Notes under the pieces: generated by a model
What the model saw: only the letters and a program-made list of their open reading frames with translations
Told to the model about the DNA's origin: nothing
The model's database searches: none
Shown: in pieces, positions 8,808-15,832 of the stretch
Layout: each line of letters begins with the position of its first letter
Position numbering within the stretch: the first letter of the stretch is position 1
Origin: an uncultured Paracoccaceae bacterium
Lineage (GTDB): Bacteria; Pseudomonadota; Alphaproteobacteria; Rhodobacterales; Rhodobacteraceae
Direction of reading: 5' to 3'
DNA: 64,000 bases
NCBI GenBank assembly: GCA_947493255.1
Contig: CANLQK010000007.1
Coordinates: 281,367 to 345,366, forward strand
Position numbers and translations under genes: made by a program

Positions 8808-9958
8808 GTGGGTTCCTGACCTGATTGCGGTGGCAGAGCGTTCGCGTCCGTAATGGCTGCACCTGGCCGCAGCTTATGCGCGCCTTCCGTGATGATCATG
8901 GTGCCGGCTGGCAGATCAACGTCGAGCCAGACGTTCTCGTCGCGGCGATGCAGGATCGTAACCGGAGTGCTCTGTGCCTTGCCGTCATCCTCGAACCAAA
9001 TGCTCGCACCATCTCGTGACCATGTGATCGCCGTTGTCGGTACTACCAAAAGTGGATCACTGAGATTATTGAGCCACGCAGTGAAGGTCATGCCCGGCCA
9101 GAGGACACCATCGGGATTTTGGACGCGGGCCTGCACCGTTACGCTGCGTGTGACGTCATCGATACGGCTGTCGAATGAAGTGATCTCACCCTCAAAAATC
9201 CGACCGGTGAGGGATGGCGTTTCAAGGGCAACGTCGCGCCCGAGTGACAAAAAGCCGACAGAGCGTTCCGGAAGTTCGAATTCGACAAGCAAGGCGTCGG
9301 AATTGTCGATGGTCGCAATCGGTGTGTTGGCGGTCAGATAGTCCCCGACATTCACATCGCTAAGCCCGATTTTGCCGGAGATACGCGCGCGGATCGTAAG
9401 GTCTTCTAACGCGAGCTCGGCCTGCGCGACAGCGGCTTGCGCAAGCCGCTCTGCCAGTTGCGCCTCGGCGAGCGTTACATTCGTAACTGTCAGGTTTCCC
9501 GATTGCTGCAAGCTTTCGTAGCGCTCGACAGTGGCGGTGGCTTGTTCCAACTCGCTCTGCGCGGTTTCGAGGGACAAAGTGGCAGTGCGCGCGTCAAGCT
9601 GCACGAGGACATCCCCCTGCGTGACCTGAGCGTTTGGCGTCAAAGAGGCCTCAACAATTCGGCCCGAAACGTCAGCCGTCACCGTGGCGCGCTGGATCGC
9701 TTCTGAGCTGCCGACAGCGCGGAACGTGTCCTCAAAGGGCTGAATGTCCAATGCCGTCAGCACAACAGTCGTTCCACCTGCGCCCGGAAATCCGCCTGGC
9801 CTACCTGGAGGTCCGCCTCTGGGCGGACCGCCTTGAGCTTGTGCCGCGGGTGTTGTGTCGTCCGCACCTGTCGGTCCTGCGCCTGGAACACCGAAAGACC
9901 AAAAGTAAGCGCCCGCAACAATGGCGAGTGAAGCACTAATATAGAGAATCTTTTTCAT
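8804..9958 (-). CDS. RND efflux periplasmic adaptor (MFP/HlyD family)
   Basis: This 384-residue protein is the membrane-fusion subunit of the adjacent RND pump. It has an N-terminal signal or anchor helix (residues 4-20), then an unusual Gly/Pro-rich stretch (about 35-60, with GGPPRGGPPGRPGG), a barrel-sandwich half motif (ATVTADVSGRIVEASL), a short alpha-hairpin, and the returning half (ARISGKIGLSDVNVGDYL). The start at 9958 is chosen because it overlaps the tetR stop as ATGA and gives a proper signal sequence; the frame can be extended upstream into tetR but that part is not protein-like. It bridges the permease and an outer-membrane channel. The Gly/Pro-rich linker is longer than usual and probably flexible. 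Confidence 0.93.
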   Translation of the reverse strand: MKKILYISASLAIVAGAYFWSFGVPGAGPTGADDTTPAAQAQGGPPRGGPPGRPGGFPGAGGTTVVLTALDIQPFEDTFRAVGSSEAIQRATVTADVSGRIVEASLTPNAQVTQGDVLVQLDARTATLSLETAQSELEQATATVERYESLQQSGNLTVTNVTLAEAQLAERLAQAAVAQAELALEDLTIRARISGKIGLSDVNVGDYLTANTPIATIDNSDALLVEFELPERSVGFLSLGRDVALETPSLTGRIFEGEITSFDSRIDDVTRSVTVQARVQNPDGVLWPGMTFTAWLNNLSDPLLVVPTTAITWSRDGASIWFEDDGKAQSTPVTILHRRDENVWLDVDLPAGTMIITEGAHKLRPGAAITDANALPPQSGQEPT

Positions 9959-10560
9959 GATCGCGCCTCGTTTTTGTGAGTAGAAGCTAGAATTTCCGCC
10001 GCATTGGTCACTCCGTCCCAGACAACATCCAAAGCCGCGGCAAGAGTTAGGTCTTTTTCTTTTTGCCAAAGAAAAATCGTCGCTCTTATCGCGTCGGTGA
10101 CATTCGCCGCGAGCGATACCGCCGATTGACGGTTGTCCAGACGCGCCAATAGCGCGTCCTTGAGCAAGCGACGCTCTGCCACAAGGATGCCTTCAAGGAT
10201 GCCGCGTGCTTTGTCATTTGAGCGCAAAACGTGCCCGACCATCCGAATAATGTCTTCTCTTTCGGACAAAGCGGCGATTTGACTGTCCAAAAACTGCTTG
10301 AGGTCGGTGGCCAATGGCCCTGTGCCATCGCGCAAGGCGGCCATTTGGGAATCAGTGAACGCAGGCGGATGCCCGATCGCTGCGGCTTCCTTGTTGGGGT
10401 AGTAGTTGAAGAACGTTCTTGTGCTGATGCCCGATTTCGCTGCGATCTCATCAGTCGTCACACTGTCGAGACCGTTTTCCATGGCTAATTTCAGGGTTTC
10501 CTTCTGAATTTGAAACCCTGTTTCTTGTCGTCTTTTCTCTCGTAACGAAAGCGTCATCAT
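9955..10560 (-). CDS. TetR-family regulator of the efflux operon
   Basis: This 201-residue protein has an N-terminal TetR helix-turn-helix at about residues 25-62 (TTDEIAAKSGISTRTFFNYYPNKEAA) and a variable all-helical C-terminal ligand domain. It is the first gene of the tetR-MFP-RND operon and overlaps the adaptor by ATGA. An AAGG lies 6 bases before the chosen ATG. Regulators in this position usually repress their own operon and are released by pump substrates. Two palindromes in the 75-bp gap to the divergent DUF1499 gene are likely binding sites. Confidence 0.92.
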   Translation of the reverse strand: MMTLSLREKRRQETGFQIQKETLKLAMENGLDSVTTDEIAAKSGISTRTFFNYYPNKEAAAIGHPPAFTDSQMAALRDGTGPLATDLKQFLDSQIAALSEREDIIRMVGHVLRSNDKARGILEGILVAERRLLKDALLARLDNRQSAVSLAANVTDAIRATIFLWQKEKDLTLAAALDVVWDGVTNAAEILASTHKNEARS

Positions 10561-10568
10561 TCTAAACC

Positions 10569-10602
10569 TTGCATAGTCTGCAAATTTTGCATACCGAGCA
10601 AA
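10569..10602. promoter_or_regulatory. Two palindromes, likely TetR operators
   Basis: The divergent intergenic region holds ttgca-N5-tgcaa at 10569-10583 and tttgc-N7-gcaaa at 10586-10602, two related palindromes whose centres are 18 bp apart. They sit where both the tetR operon and the DUF1499 gene must have promoters. Binding by the adjacent TetR protein is inferred. Confidence 0.55.
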
Positions 10603-10635
10603 TAAGAGCGTTGCAAGTCAAGGATTGGAGAGACA

Positions 10636-11334
10636 ATGAAACATTTAGGAAAGATCGCCCTGCTGGTCGCCGTAATCGGGGCAAGTGCTGCGGCATTGAT
10701 AGTTTTCGGGGCACGTTTAGGGTTGTGGGAACCGATCACGGGTTTCGGGCTTTACCGGACTTGGTTCAATCGTTTGGCAATGCTTGTCGCGGCTGTGGGG
10801 GCTGTGGTGTTGGTCATCCAACTTCTCCGCAAGGATAAGGGGCAGGCCATCTTGTCTGGTATTGCGGCCGCAATTGGTGTGGCAATGTTGGCGCCGATGA
10901 TTTCATCCACGATCAATCCCCCCGTGCGTGGGGCCCCGATCAACGACATTACAACCGACACTGCCAATCCTTTGGCATTTTTGGTTTCTGAAACTCCAAA
11001 ACCCTATGGCGGTGCAGAGGTGGCCGAGACACAGGCACGGGCTTATCCGGATATCTCACCACTGTTCACTGATCTTGATGCGGATGCAGCCTATGCGCGC
11101 GCCTTGGCCTTGGCCAATGACTTGAGCTGGGAGATCGTCGCCGAGGACGCGGAAAATCACCGCTTTGAGGCAATCGCCCGTACATCTGTTTTCTATTTCG
11201 AAGATGATGTCGTGGTCGTAGTCACACCACAAGACGAGGGAAGCCGCGTAGACATGCGTAGCGTGTCCCGTGTTGGCCGAAGCGATCAAGGCGTCAACGC
11301 TGCCCGAATTCGGGACTTTCAAGAACAATTCTGA
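10636..11334 (+). CDS. DUF1499 membrane protein
   Basis: This 232-residue protein has three hydrophobic helices in its first 90 residues (about 5-27, 45-62 and 70-88) and a C-terminal domain of the DUF1499 type, with AYARALALANDLSWEIV and a conserved VDMRSVSRVGRSDQGVNAARI segment close to the end. The function of DUF1499 proteins is unknown. The gene is divergent from the tetR efflux operon and shares its regulatory region, so co-regulation with the pump is plausible. A GGAGAGAC ribosome binding site precedes the ATG. Confidence 0.8.
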   Translation: MKHLGKIALLVAVIGASAAALIVFGARLGLWEPITGFGLYRTWFNRLAMLVAAVGAVVLVIQLLRKDKGQAILSGIAAAIGVAMLAPMISSTINPPVRGAPINDITTDTANPLAFLVSETPKPYGGAEVAETQARAYPDISPLFTDLDADAAYARALALANDLSWEIVAEDAENHRFEAIARTSVFYFEDDVVVVVTPQDEGSRVDMRSVSRVGRSDQGVNAARIRDFQEQF

Positions 11335-11363
11335 TCCAACCCGTGATACGAAAGGAAAGACCT

Positions 11364-11888
11364 ATGAAAGCACTCACCCTCCTGTGCACAACAGCGTGCC
11401 TTGTGCTTCCCGCGACAGGTTTCGCACAAACGCCAACCATTCAAACAGAAGGGCCGATAATCCATCTTGCCGAAAACCTCGATGAAGCGGAGATGCTCGG
11501 CTGGTGTATCGACACTGAAGGCCGCGGGCAAAGCGAACAGTTGCACGCGCATTCGTGCAAGCCCACAGGTGATGATGTCCTGTTTTCCTATCTACCGGAC
11601 AGTAACATGATCCAGTCCGCAACCTATGACGACGTTTGCATGGCCTACAACGCTCCCGAAGACGCTGAGAACCCGTTTGGGCTGATTGCCTGCGACCCTG
11701 CGGATGAGGCCCAAACGTTCGTCTATGACGAGGCCAGCATGGAAATTCGCCTCGGCACTGATGGAACGCACTGTGTGACGGTTTCTCAGACGATCGACAA
11801 TGCCGGACCATACCAGTCTCGTGATCTCTTGCTCGCAGCGTGCGACACGTTGGAGCCAAGCTTTAAGCAATGGGTCATTCAAGGATGA
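11364..11888 (+). CDS. Secreted beta-trefoil (ricin-B-like) protein
   Basis: This 174-residue protein begins with a signal peptide (MKALTLLCTTACLVLPATGFA, cleavage after about residue 22). The mature part has six cysteines in likely pairs and ends with FKQWVIQ, the QxW-like signature of ricin-type beta-trefoil lectin folds; WCIDTEG and FGLIACD..DEAQTFVYD are consistent with repeats of that fold. A GGAAAG site lies just upstream of the chosen ATG at 11364; a longer frame from 11343 lacks a signal peptide. It follows the DUF1499 gene by 29 bp and is probably cotranscribed. Carbohydrate binding in the periplasm or outside is inferred, not shown. Confidence 0.6.
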   Translation: MKALTLLCTTACLVLPATGFAQTPTIQTEGPIIHLAENLDEAEMLGWCIDTEGRGQSEQLHAHSCKPTGDDVLFSYLPDSNMIQSATYDDVCMAYNAPEDAENPFGLIACDPADEAQTFVYDEASMEIRLGTDGTHCVTVSQTIDNAGPYQSRDLLLAACDTLEPSFKQWVIQG

Positions 11889-12644
11889 TCCACGGATCCG
11901 AACCTGCGCTCTATCGTGCGGGCTTGGACCTGCGAAACCACCATTCCAGCGAAACTGGTGAGAGCCAGGGTATCACTGGAAACAGCACACAGACGAAATC
12001 GAGCGACGACAAAGCTAAAAGAGAACCCGAACCGTTTCGGTCTTGTCAGCTGCTCATTTCATAGCTTCATGGCGGCGTTACTTGCTGCGTGATTTGAAGC
12101 CGCTGTTTCACATTGGCCCTGGCTGGATAAGACTGCCCTGTGCGAAACCCTTTAGGTTGATCATCCAGATTTGGTTGTGACTTGGTTCGTTGTGGCGCTG
12201 CTGTTGCGACGTGGGGTTTGGGAAATATTGTAAGCGAGGTTGGCCGGATGTGTTCCGTGGCAAAGACTGGACATGCCGGGTAACCGCCGTTGCCTATCAA
12301 GGCATCAGTCGATTTGAAAAACAAAGAGATCGGCTTGGCTACAACGCTTGTTTCAACTCGCGTACCTCTCGCGTGGCCGTTTATTTTGCGGTGCGGTGGC
12401 CCTGCTGCCCTAACTCGAGCGGCTCTCTTGTGCTCCGGGCGCGCGCAGCGAGAAAACCCAGTACTCGGATCAATCTCATTTTGAACTCTTGCGGTGTTTG
12501 CACATCGCAAAATGTATCCCGGCCTCAAATGTCAGCTACCTAAAAGACGCCCAACCTAGTTTGCAAAGGCAGATTTTCGCACTCTTTGACCACATCACGA
12601 ACCTGTCGCTGGCGGGAGTCGCGAACCGCCCGCCAACCATCTCC
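11889..12644. other. Gene-free island stretch
   Basis: I find no gene in these roughly 750 bases. A 153-codon minus-strand frame (12067-12528) has a composition like out-of-frame sequence and no recognisable motif or ribosome binding site. The right edge (12597-12650) is homologous to the 3' flank of the AAA+ gene at 374-425. It is probably degraded mobile-element DNA. Confidence 0.5.
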
Positions 12645-12963
12645 GTTTTGATGTAGGACCGGATCCTCGCGCACGGTAGCGGCAACAAAACCTTCGTCGG
12701 GGTCTTCATGCACAAATCCCAGTAATTTAACCTGATCTGCGTCGATCAAATCGCGCTGTACGATAATCTGCGCCATGGCATCCGTCATGAAGCTACCGAT
12801 CGCTTCTTTGACGCGGCGCTCAATGGTCTTTGATAAGACCGCCCTCACCCGCAAATCTGTTGATGTCGACGACTTCTGTTTCTTGCAGAAAGCCAGCTTT
12901 CACCTAGTCGAGGTTAGGGCGTTTGGGGAGGAGTTCGGTGAATGTTTCAAGGTAATGTATCAT
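12645..12963 (-). pseudogene. Decayed, internally deleted copy of the AAA+ gene
   Basis: On the minus strand an ATG at 12963 opens a frame whose first residues (YLETFTELLPKRPNLD) match the N-terminus of the AAA+ protein at 425-1645, but a TAG stops it at once and the frame then shifts. The matching part resumes as RRVKEAIGSFMTDAMAQII and RDLIDADQVKLLGFVHEDPDEGFVAA, then jumps directly to the C-terminal DPVLH segment, where the normal stop codon is mutated. About 300 codons including all ATPase motifs are missing. Sequence similarity continues past the 3' end to about 12597. It is a relic of a sister element. Confidence 0.8.
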
Positions 12964-13069
12964 CAACCCATGCCTTTCTCTACGGTGCCCTCGAGGTCTA
13001 AATCTTATGTAAGAATCTGATATTAATATATTAATACTTATTGTTATCTACCCACTTGCTTAGCTCTAA

Positions 13070-13339
13070 AACCTTGCTGCGATAGATGCCAACGGGTGCT
13101 GGCTGTTACCGACGCAGAAACGTACGAAGACGCGCTTCCACAGCCGTCAACTATCGTCCGCAAGGTTCGTCTACCTGGTGACGGAGAAGGCCAGATTGAA
13201 TGAGGATGTCGTCATTCGACACAGATGCCATAACGAGTGCTGCGCGAATCCCTCGCATCTGATCGAAGGGCCAGCGGCTGATGACAAACGGTATGATTGG
13301 GACTACTGGTCAAACGGTGTGGACTACGATCTGCAATAG
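13070..13339 (+). pseudogene. HNH/His-Me finger nuclease relic (5'-truncated)
   Basis: An 89-codon open frame without an ATG reads DANGCWLLPTQKR near its start, then VIRHRCHNECCANPSHLIEG, which matches the zinc-loop HxC..CxxNPxHL pattern of phage and homing HNH (His-Me finger) endonucleases, and ends with a Trp/Tyr/Asp-rich tail and TAG at 13337-13339. A TAA lies in frame directly upstream (13067-13069), so the N-terminus is missing or frameshifted, though GTG at 13182 could start a shorter protein. Small free-standing nucleases of this kind are common passengers of mobile elements. Confidence 0.55.
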
Positions 13340-13473
13340 CCTGTGGCTGGGGCCTTGAACCGGATTGGGGCTCTGACACCCTCAACACCCGCACACAGCA
13401 ACTGTGGCATTCTTTGGGGCACCTTAGGCCTCAACCCACCTTAATCGGCATTCAAACTATAGGAAGGTTTCGC

Positions 13474-13548
13474 TGGCTGGGATGGTAGGATTCGAACCTA
13501 CGGTACACTGTACCAAAAACAGTTGCCTTACCACTTGGCTACATCCCA
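13474..13548 (-). tRNA. tRNA-Gln (anticodon TTG)
   Basis: The minus strand folds as a complete tRNA: acceptor stem TGGGATG/CATCCCA, D arm AGCCAAGTGGTAAGGC, anticodon stem ACTGT/ACAGT with loop TTTTGGT giving anticodon TTG, T arm GTAGG-TTCGAAT-CCTAC, discriminator G and an encoded CCA. Its 3' part is duplicated at 5433-5454, marking it as the integration site of the island to its left. Because the gene is intact and has a good promoter, the incoming element restored the tRNA end, as is normal for such integrations. Confidence 0.97.
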
Positions 13549-13560
13549 TCAGCGAGGTGG

Positions 13561-13589
13561 GTGATACGCAAATCCCGAAATAGGTTCAA
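13561..13589 (-). promoter_or_regulatory. Promoter of tRNA-Gln
   Basis: On the minus strand TTGAAC (13584-13589) and TATCAC (13561-13566) are separated by exactly 17 bp, a good sigma-70 promoter, ending 12 bases before the tRNA 5' end. Confidence 0.65.
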
Positions 13590-13611
13590 GCCCTGAATTG
13601 ACTGAATTTCG

Positions 13612-14934
13612 TTATTCCTTTGCGGCGTCCTCTCGCAGTAAATCTTCAACCTGTTCATCTTCACGTTCAGCTTCAATCATTCGGTCCAATGCAACGTCTG
13701 CATCAGCCGCGACAGGCGCGACGAGTGCGCTTTCTGCTGGGGGATGTTCAGGTACGGTTTTGGGATTCGTGGGGCGGGTTGGCGCGGCTGTGCCTTCCAT
13801 CTGTAGGGTATACGTTGTGTTTGGTAGGCTGACACCAGAGGCTTCTATTGCGCGTTTGACAAGGCGCAATGCTTCGCCACGGGCGAGAACCATGGATGTT
13901 TCAGTCTGATCTATCCAACCGACCAAGATGATTTCAATTCCCGCGTCAGTGATTTCACCGATCCAAGCGTTCGCGGCCGGTTCGTTCAGGACGAAAGGTA
14001 AGGCCTGCACTGTGTCCAAGGCTAAGTCACGGGTGGCGCCAAGGTCAGCGGCACTGTCGATGCCGATTGTGAACGTAAAGCGACGTTCCCGGTTTTGGCT
14101 GAAGTTGATGATGCGGCTTTTGAAAACGGTCGCATTAGGAATACGGATATGGTTGCCGTCGAACGATAAAAGAATCGTCGCACGAGACGTCAGGCGTATG
14201 ACCTTACCTTGGTCGCCATTGATTTCGACAACATCATTGGGACGGAACGGTTGCCGGACTGACAACATGACCGAAGCAATAAAGTTTTCGACGGTGTCAC
14301 GTACGGCAAAACCAATTGCCAGACCAATCAAACCTGCTGCGCCCAAGATCGTAGACAACAACGCGGTTGCATTCATGATGTCGAGGGCGATGACAATAGC
14401 CGCGATCACGAATGCGATGCGGACCAATGTGCGAAACAAGTCTGCGATAAACGCGTTGGGGGCCAATCTGTCCCACGGGTTACGCCACCGTCCAACCCAT
14501 GTGCCGACCCACACAACCAATAGGAAAACCGTCAGGGCGATCAACGCGAGCGGCAATTGGACCATCAGTTGTTCTATCCGGTTCATGAACCGGTCAACAG
14601 CAGGGTCTAGGCGTCTGCGGATGTTCGTGGTTTCGGTGACGTCGTTCTTGATTGCGACGACGCCTTCAATACGGGTTACGAGGGCGTCTAAGTCTTGGAC
14701 TTCAACAAGGGATGTTGTGGTGCCGCGTAAGGTAACGACGCCGTCTGAAACTGTGACGGTTACATCATCGTAATTGCCCAATTCGCCGAGAATTTCACGA
14801 ATGCGAACCGCGATGTTTGCGTCCATCTGATCGGATTGTTCAGCAGATATGCTACCAGTTAATGTGTCTTGTGCAGTTGAAACTGTTGCGGGCAGCAGAA
14901 AGGTTAGAAGAGCTAAAAGCCGAAAAAAATGCAT
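13612..14934 (-). CDS. MscS-family mechanosensitive channel with BON domain
   Basis: This 440-residue protein starts with a signal peptide (MHFFRLLALLTFLLPATVS). A BON domain follows at about residues 40-105 (VTVTVSDGVVTLRGT), then transmembrane helices near 125-145, 165-185 and 190-215, and the MscS pore/beta domain (ATALLSTILGAAGLIGLAIGFA, then VVEINGDQGKVIRLTSRAT). The C-terminal tail is acidic. MscS channels open under membrane tension to release solutes on osmotic downshock; the BON domain may bind lipid or the envelope. ATG 14934 is chosen since the frame upstream only offers a TTG at 14952. It is the first core gene beyond tRNA-Gln. Confidence 0.9.
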   Translation of the reverse strand: MHFFRLLALLTFLLPATVSTAQDTLTGSISAEQSDQMDANIAVRIREILGELGNYDDVTVTVSDGVVTLRGTTTSLVEVQDLDALVTRIEGVVAIKNDVTETTNIRRRLDPAVDRFMNRIEQLMVQLPLALIALTVFLLVVWVGTWVGRWRNPWDRLAPNAFIADLFRTLVRIAFVIAAIVIALDIMNATALLSTILGAAGLIGLAIGFAVRDTVENFIASVMLSVRQPFRPNDVVEINGDQGKVIRLTSRATILLSFDGNHIRIPNATVFKSRIINFSQNRERRFTFTIGIDSAADLGATRDLALDTVQALPFVLNEPAANAWIGEITDAGIEIILVGWIDQTETSMVLARGEALRLVKRAIEASGVSLPNTTYTLQMEGTAAPTRPTNPKTVPEHPPAESALVAPVAADADVALDRMIEAEREDEQVEDLLREDAAKE

Positions 14935-14998
14935 AATTGGACCGCCGATCAAAATTGATACGGCGATGTTAGGCGCTTCGAGGGCGGTTCGCTAGGGG

Positions 14999-15832
14999 CT
15001 AGAGGCGGACGGGATCTTCCTTGGCGATCTTGTCGATTGCCATGAGGGTTTTGATAACTCCGTCCATGTCGGCGAGTTTGATCATATTCGGACCGTCAGA
15101 TGGGGCGTTGTCTGGGTCTTCGTGCGTCTCAAGGAATACGGCACCAATGCCTAACGCCACAGCAGAACGGGCCAAGGCTGGTGCAAATTCACGCTGGCCG
15201 CCGCTGGAACCACCAAGGCCGCCGGGTTGTGCAACTGCATGCGTCGCGTCCATCACAACGGGGTAGCCGGTTTTCATCATTTCAGGCAGAGACCGCATGT
15301 CGGCGACAAGGGCGTTGTAGCCAAAGGAAACGCCACGTTCAGTTAACATAAGCTTTGTGTTGCCGGTGCTTTCGACTTTGGTGACGACATTTGCCATGTC
15401 CCATGGCGCCAAAAACTGACCTTTCTTGATATTCACGGCAGCGCCGCTTTCGCCTGCAGCCAACAACAGGTCTGTTTGGCGGCATAGAAAAGCGGGGATC
15501 TGCAAGATGTCGCAAACTTGGGCCACTGGTGTGCATTGGTCAGGTGCGTGGATATCGGTGAGGACAGGGCAGCCGAATTCTGCCTTGATGGCAGCGTGTA
15601 TGGCCAAACCTTCGTCCATGCCAAGACCACGTTTACCAGACAACGAGGTCCGGTTTGCTTTGTCATAGCTGCCTTTGAACACAAACTGCGCACCGTGGGC
15701 GTCGCAAACGCGGGCCATTTCGGTGGCGATCATGCGGGCATGATCTAGCGATTCAAGTTGGCAAGGGCCCGCGATGACCGTCAATGGGCGGTCGTTGGAG
15801 GCCGTTACCGGACCAATAGAGACGTCTTTCAT
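14999..15832 (-). CDS. kdsA: 3-deoxy-8-phosphooctulonate (Kdo-8-P) synthase
   Basis: KdsA condenses phosphoenolpyruvate with arabinose 5-phosphate to give Kdo 8-phosphate, the precursor of the Kdo of lipopolysaccharide and of some capsule linkers. The 277-residue length is normal. Visible family motifs are AGPCQLES, the substrate-binding KGSYDKANRTS, TDIH, and GGSSGGQREFAPALARSA. The Cys in AGPC marks the metal-dependent class II type; the E. coli metal-free enzyme has Asn there. The start overlaps the stop of the upstream KpsE-like gene as TAATG, so it is part of the capsule export operon kpsT-kpsE-kdsA, which supports a role in making the Kdo linker for capsule. Confidence 0.95.
   Translation of the reverse strand: MKDVSIGPVTASNDRPLTVIAGPCQLESLDHARMIATEMARVCDAHGAQFVFKGSYDKANRTSLSGKRGLGMDEGLAIHAAIKAEFGCPVLTDIHAPDQCTPVAQVCDILQIPAFLCRQTDLLLAAGESGAAVNIKKGQFLAPWDMANVVTKVESTGNTKLMLTERGVSFGYNALVADMRSLPEMMKTGYPVVMDATHAVAQPGGLGGSSGGQREFAPALARSAVALGIGAVFLETHEDPDNAPSDGPNMIKLADMDGVIKTLMAIDKIAKEDPVRL

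Larger units (their letters stand above)
5433..13493. mobile_element. Genomic island at tRNA-Gln, flanked by 22-bp direct repeats
   Basis: The DNA between the displaced att copy (5433-5454) and the tRNA-Gln gene contains an RND efflux operon with its TetR regulator, a DUF1499 protein, a secreted beta-trefoil protein, a decayed AAA+ gene and an HNH nuclease relic, but no integrase of its own. The direct repeats and tRNA anchoring define it as an inserted segment. It probably moved with an integrase that has been lost, or in trans through the neighbouring integrase. Confidence 0.7.

Noticed and set aside
12067..12528. 153-codon minus-strand frame in the island
   Set aside because: The translation is Pro/Arg-rich without motifs, has no ribosome binding site, and lies in a region with relic sequence; I treat it as spurious.
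13928..14773. Plus-strand frame of 281 codons opposite mscS
   Set aside because: It is a shadow of the MscS gene; the reverse strand holds a full family match.
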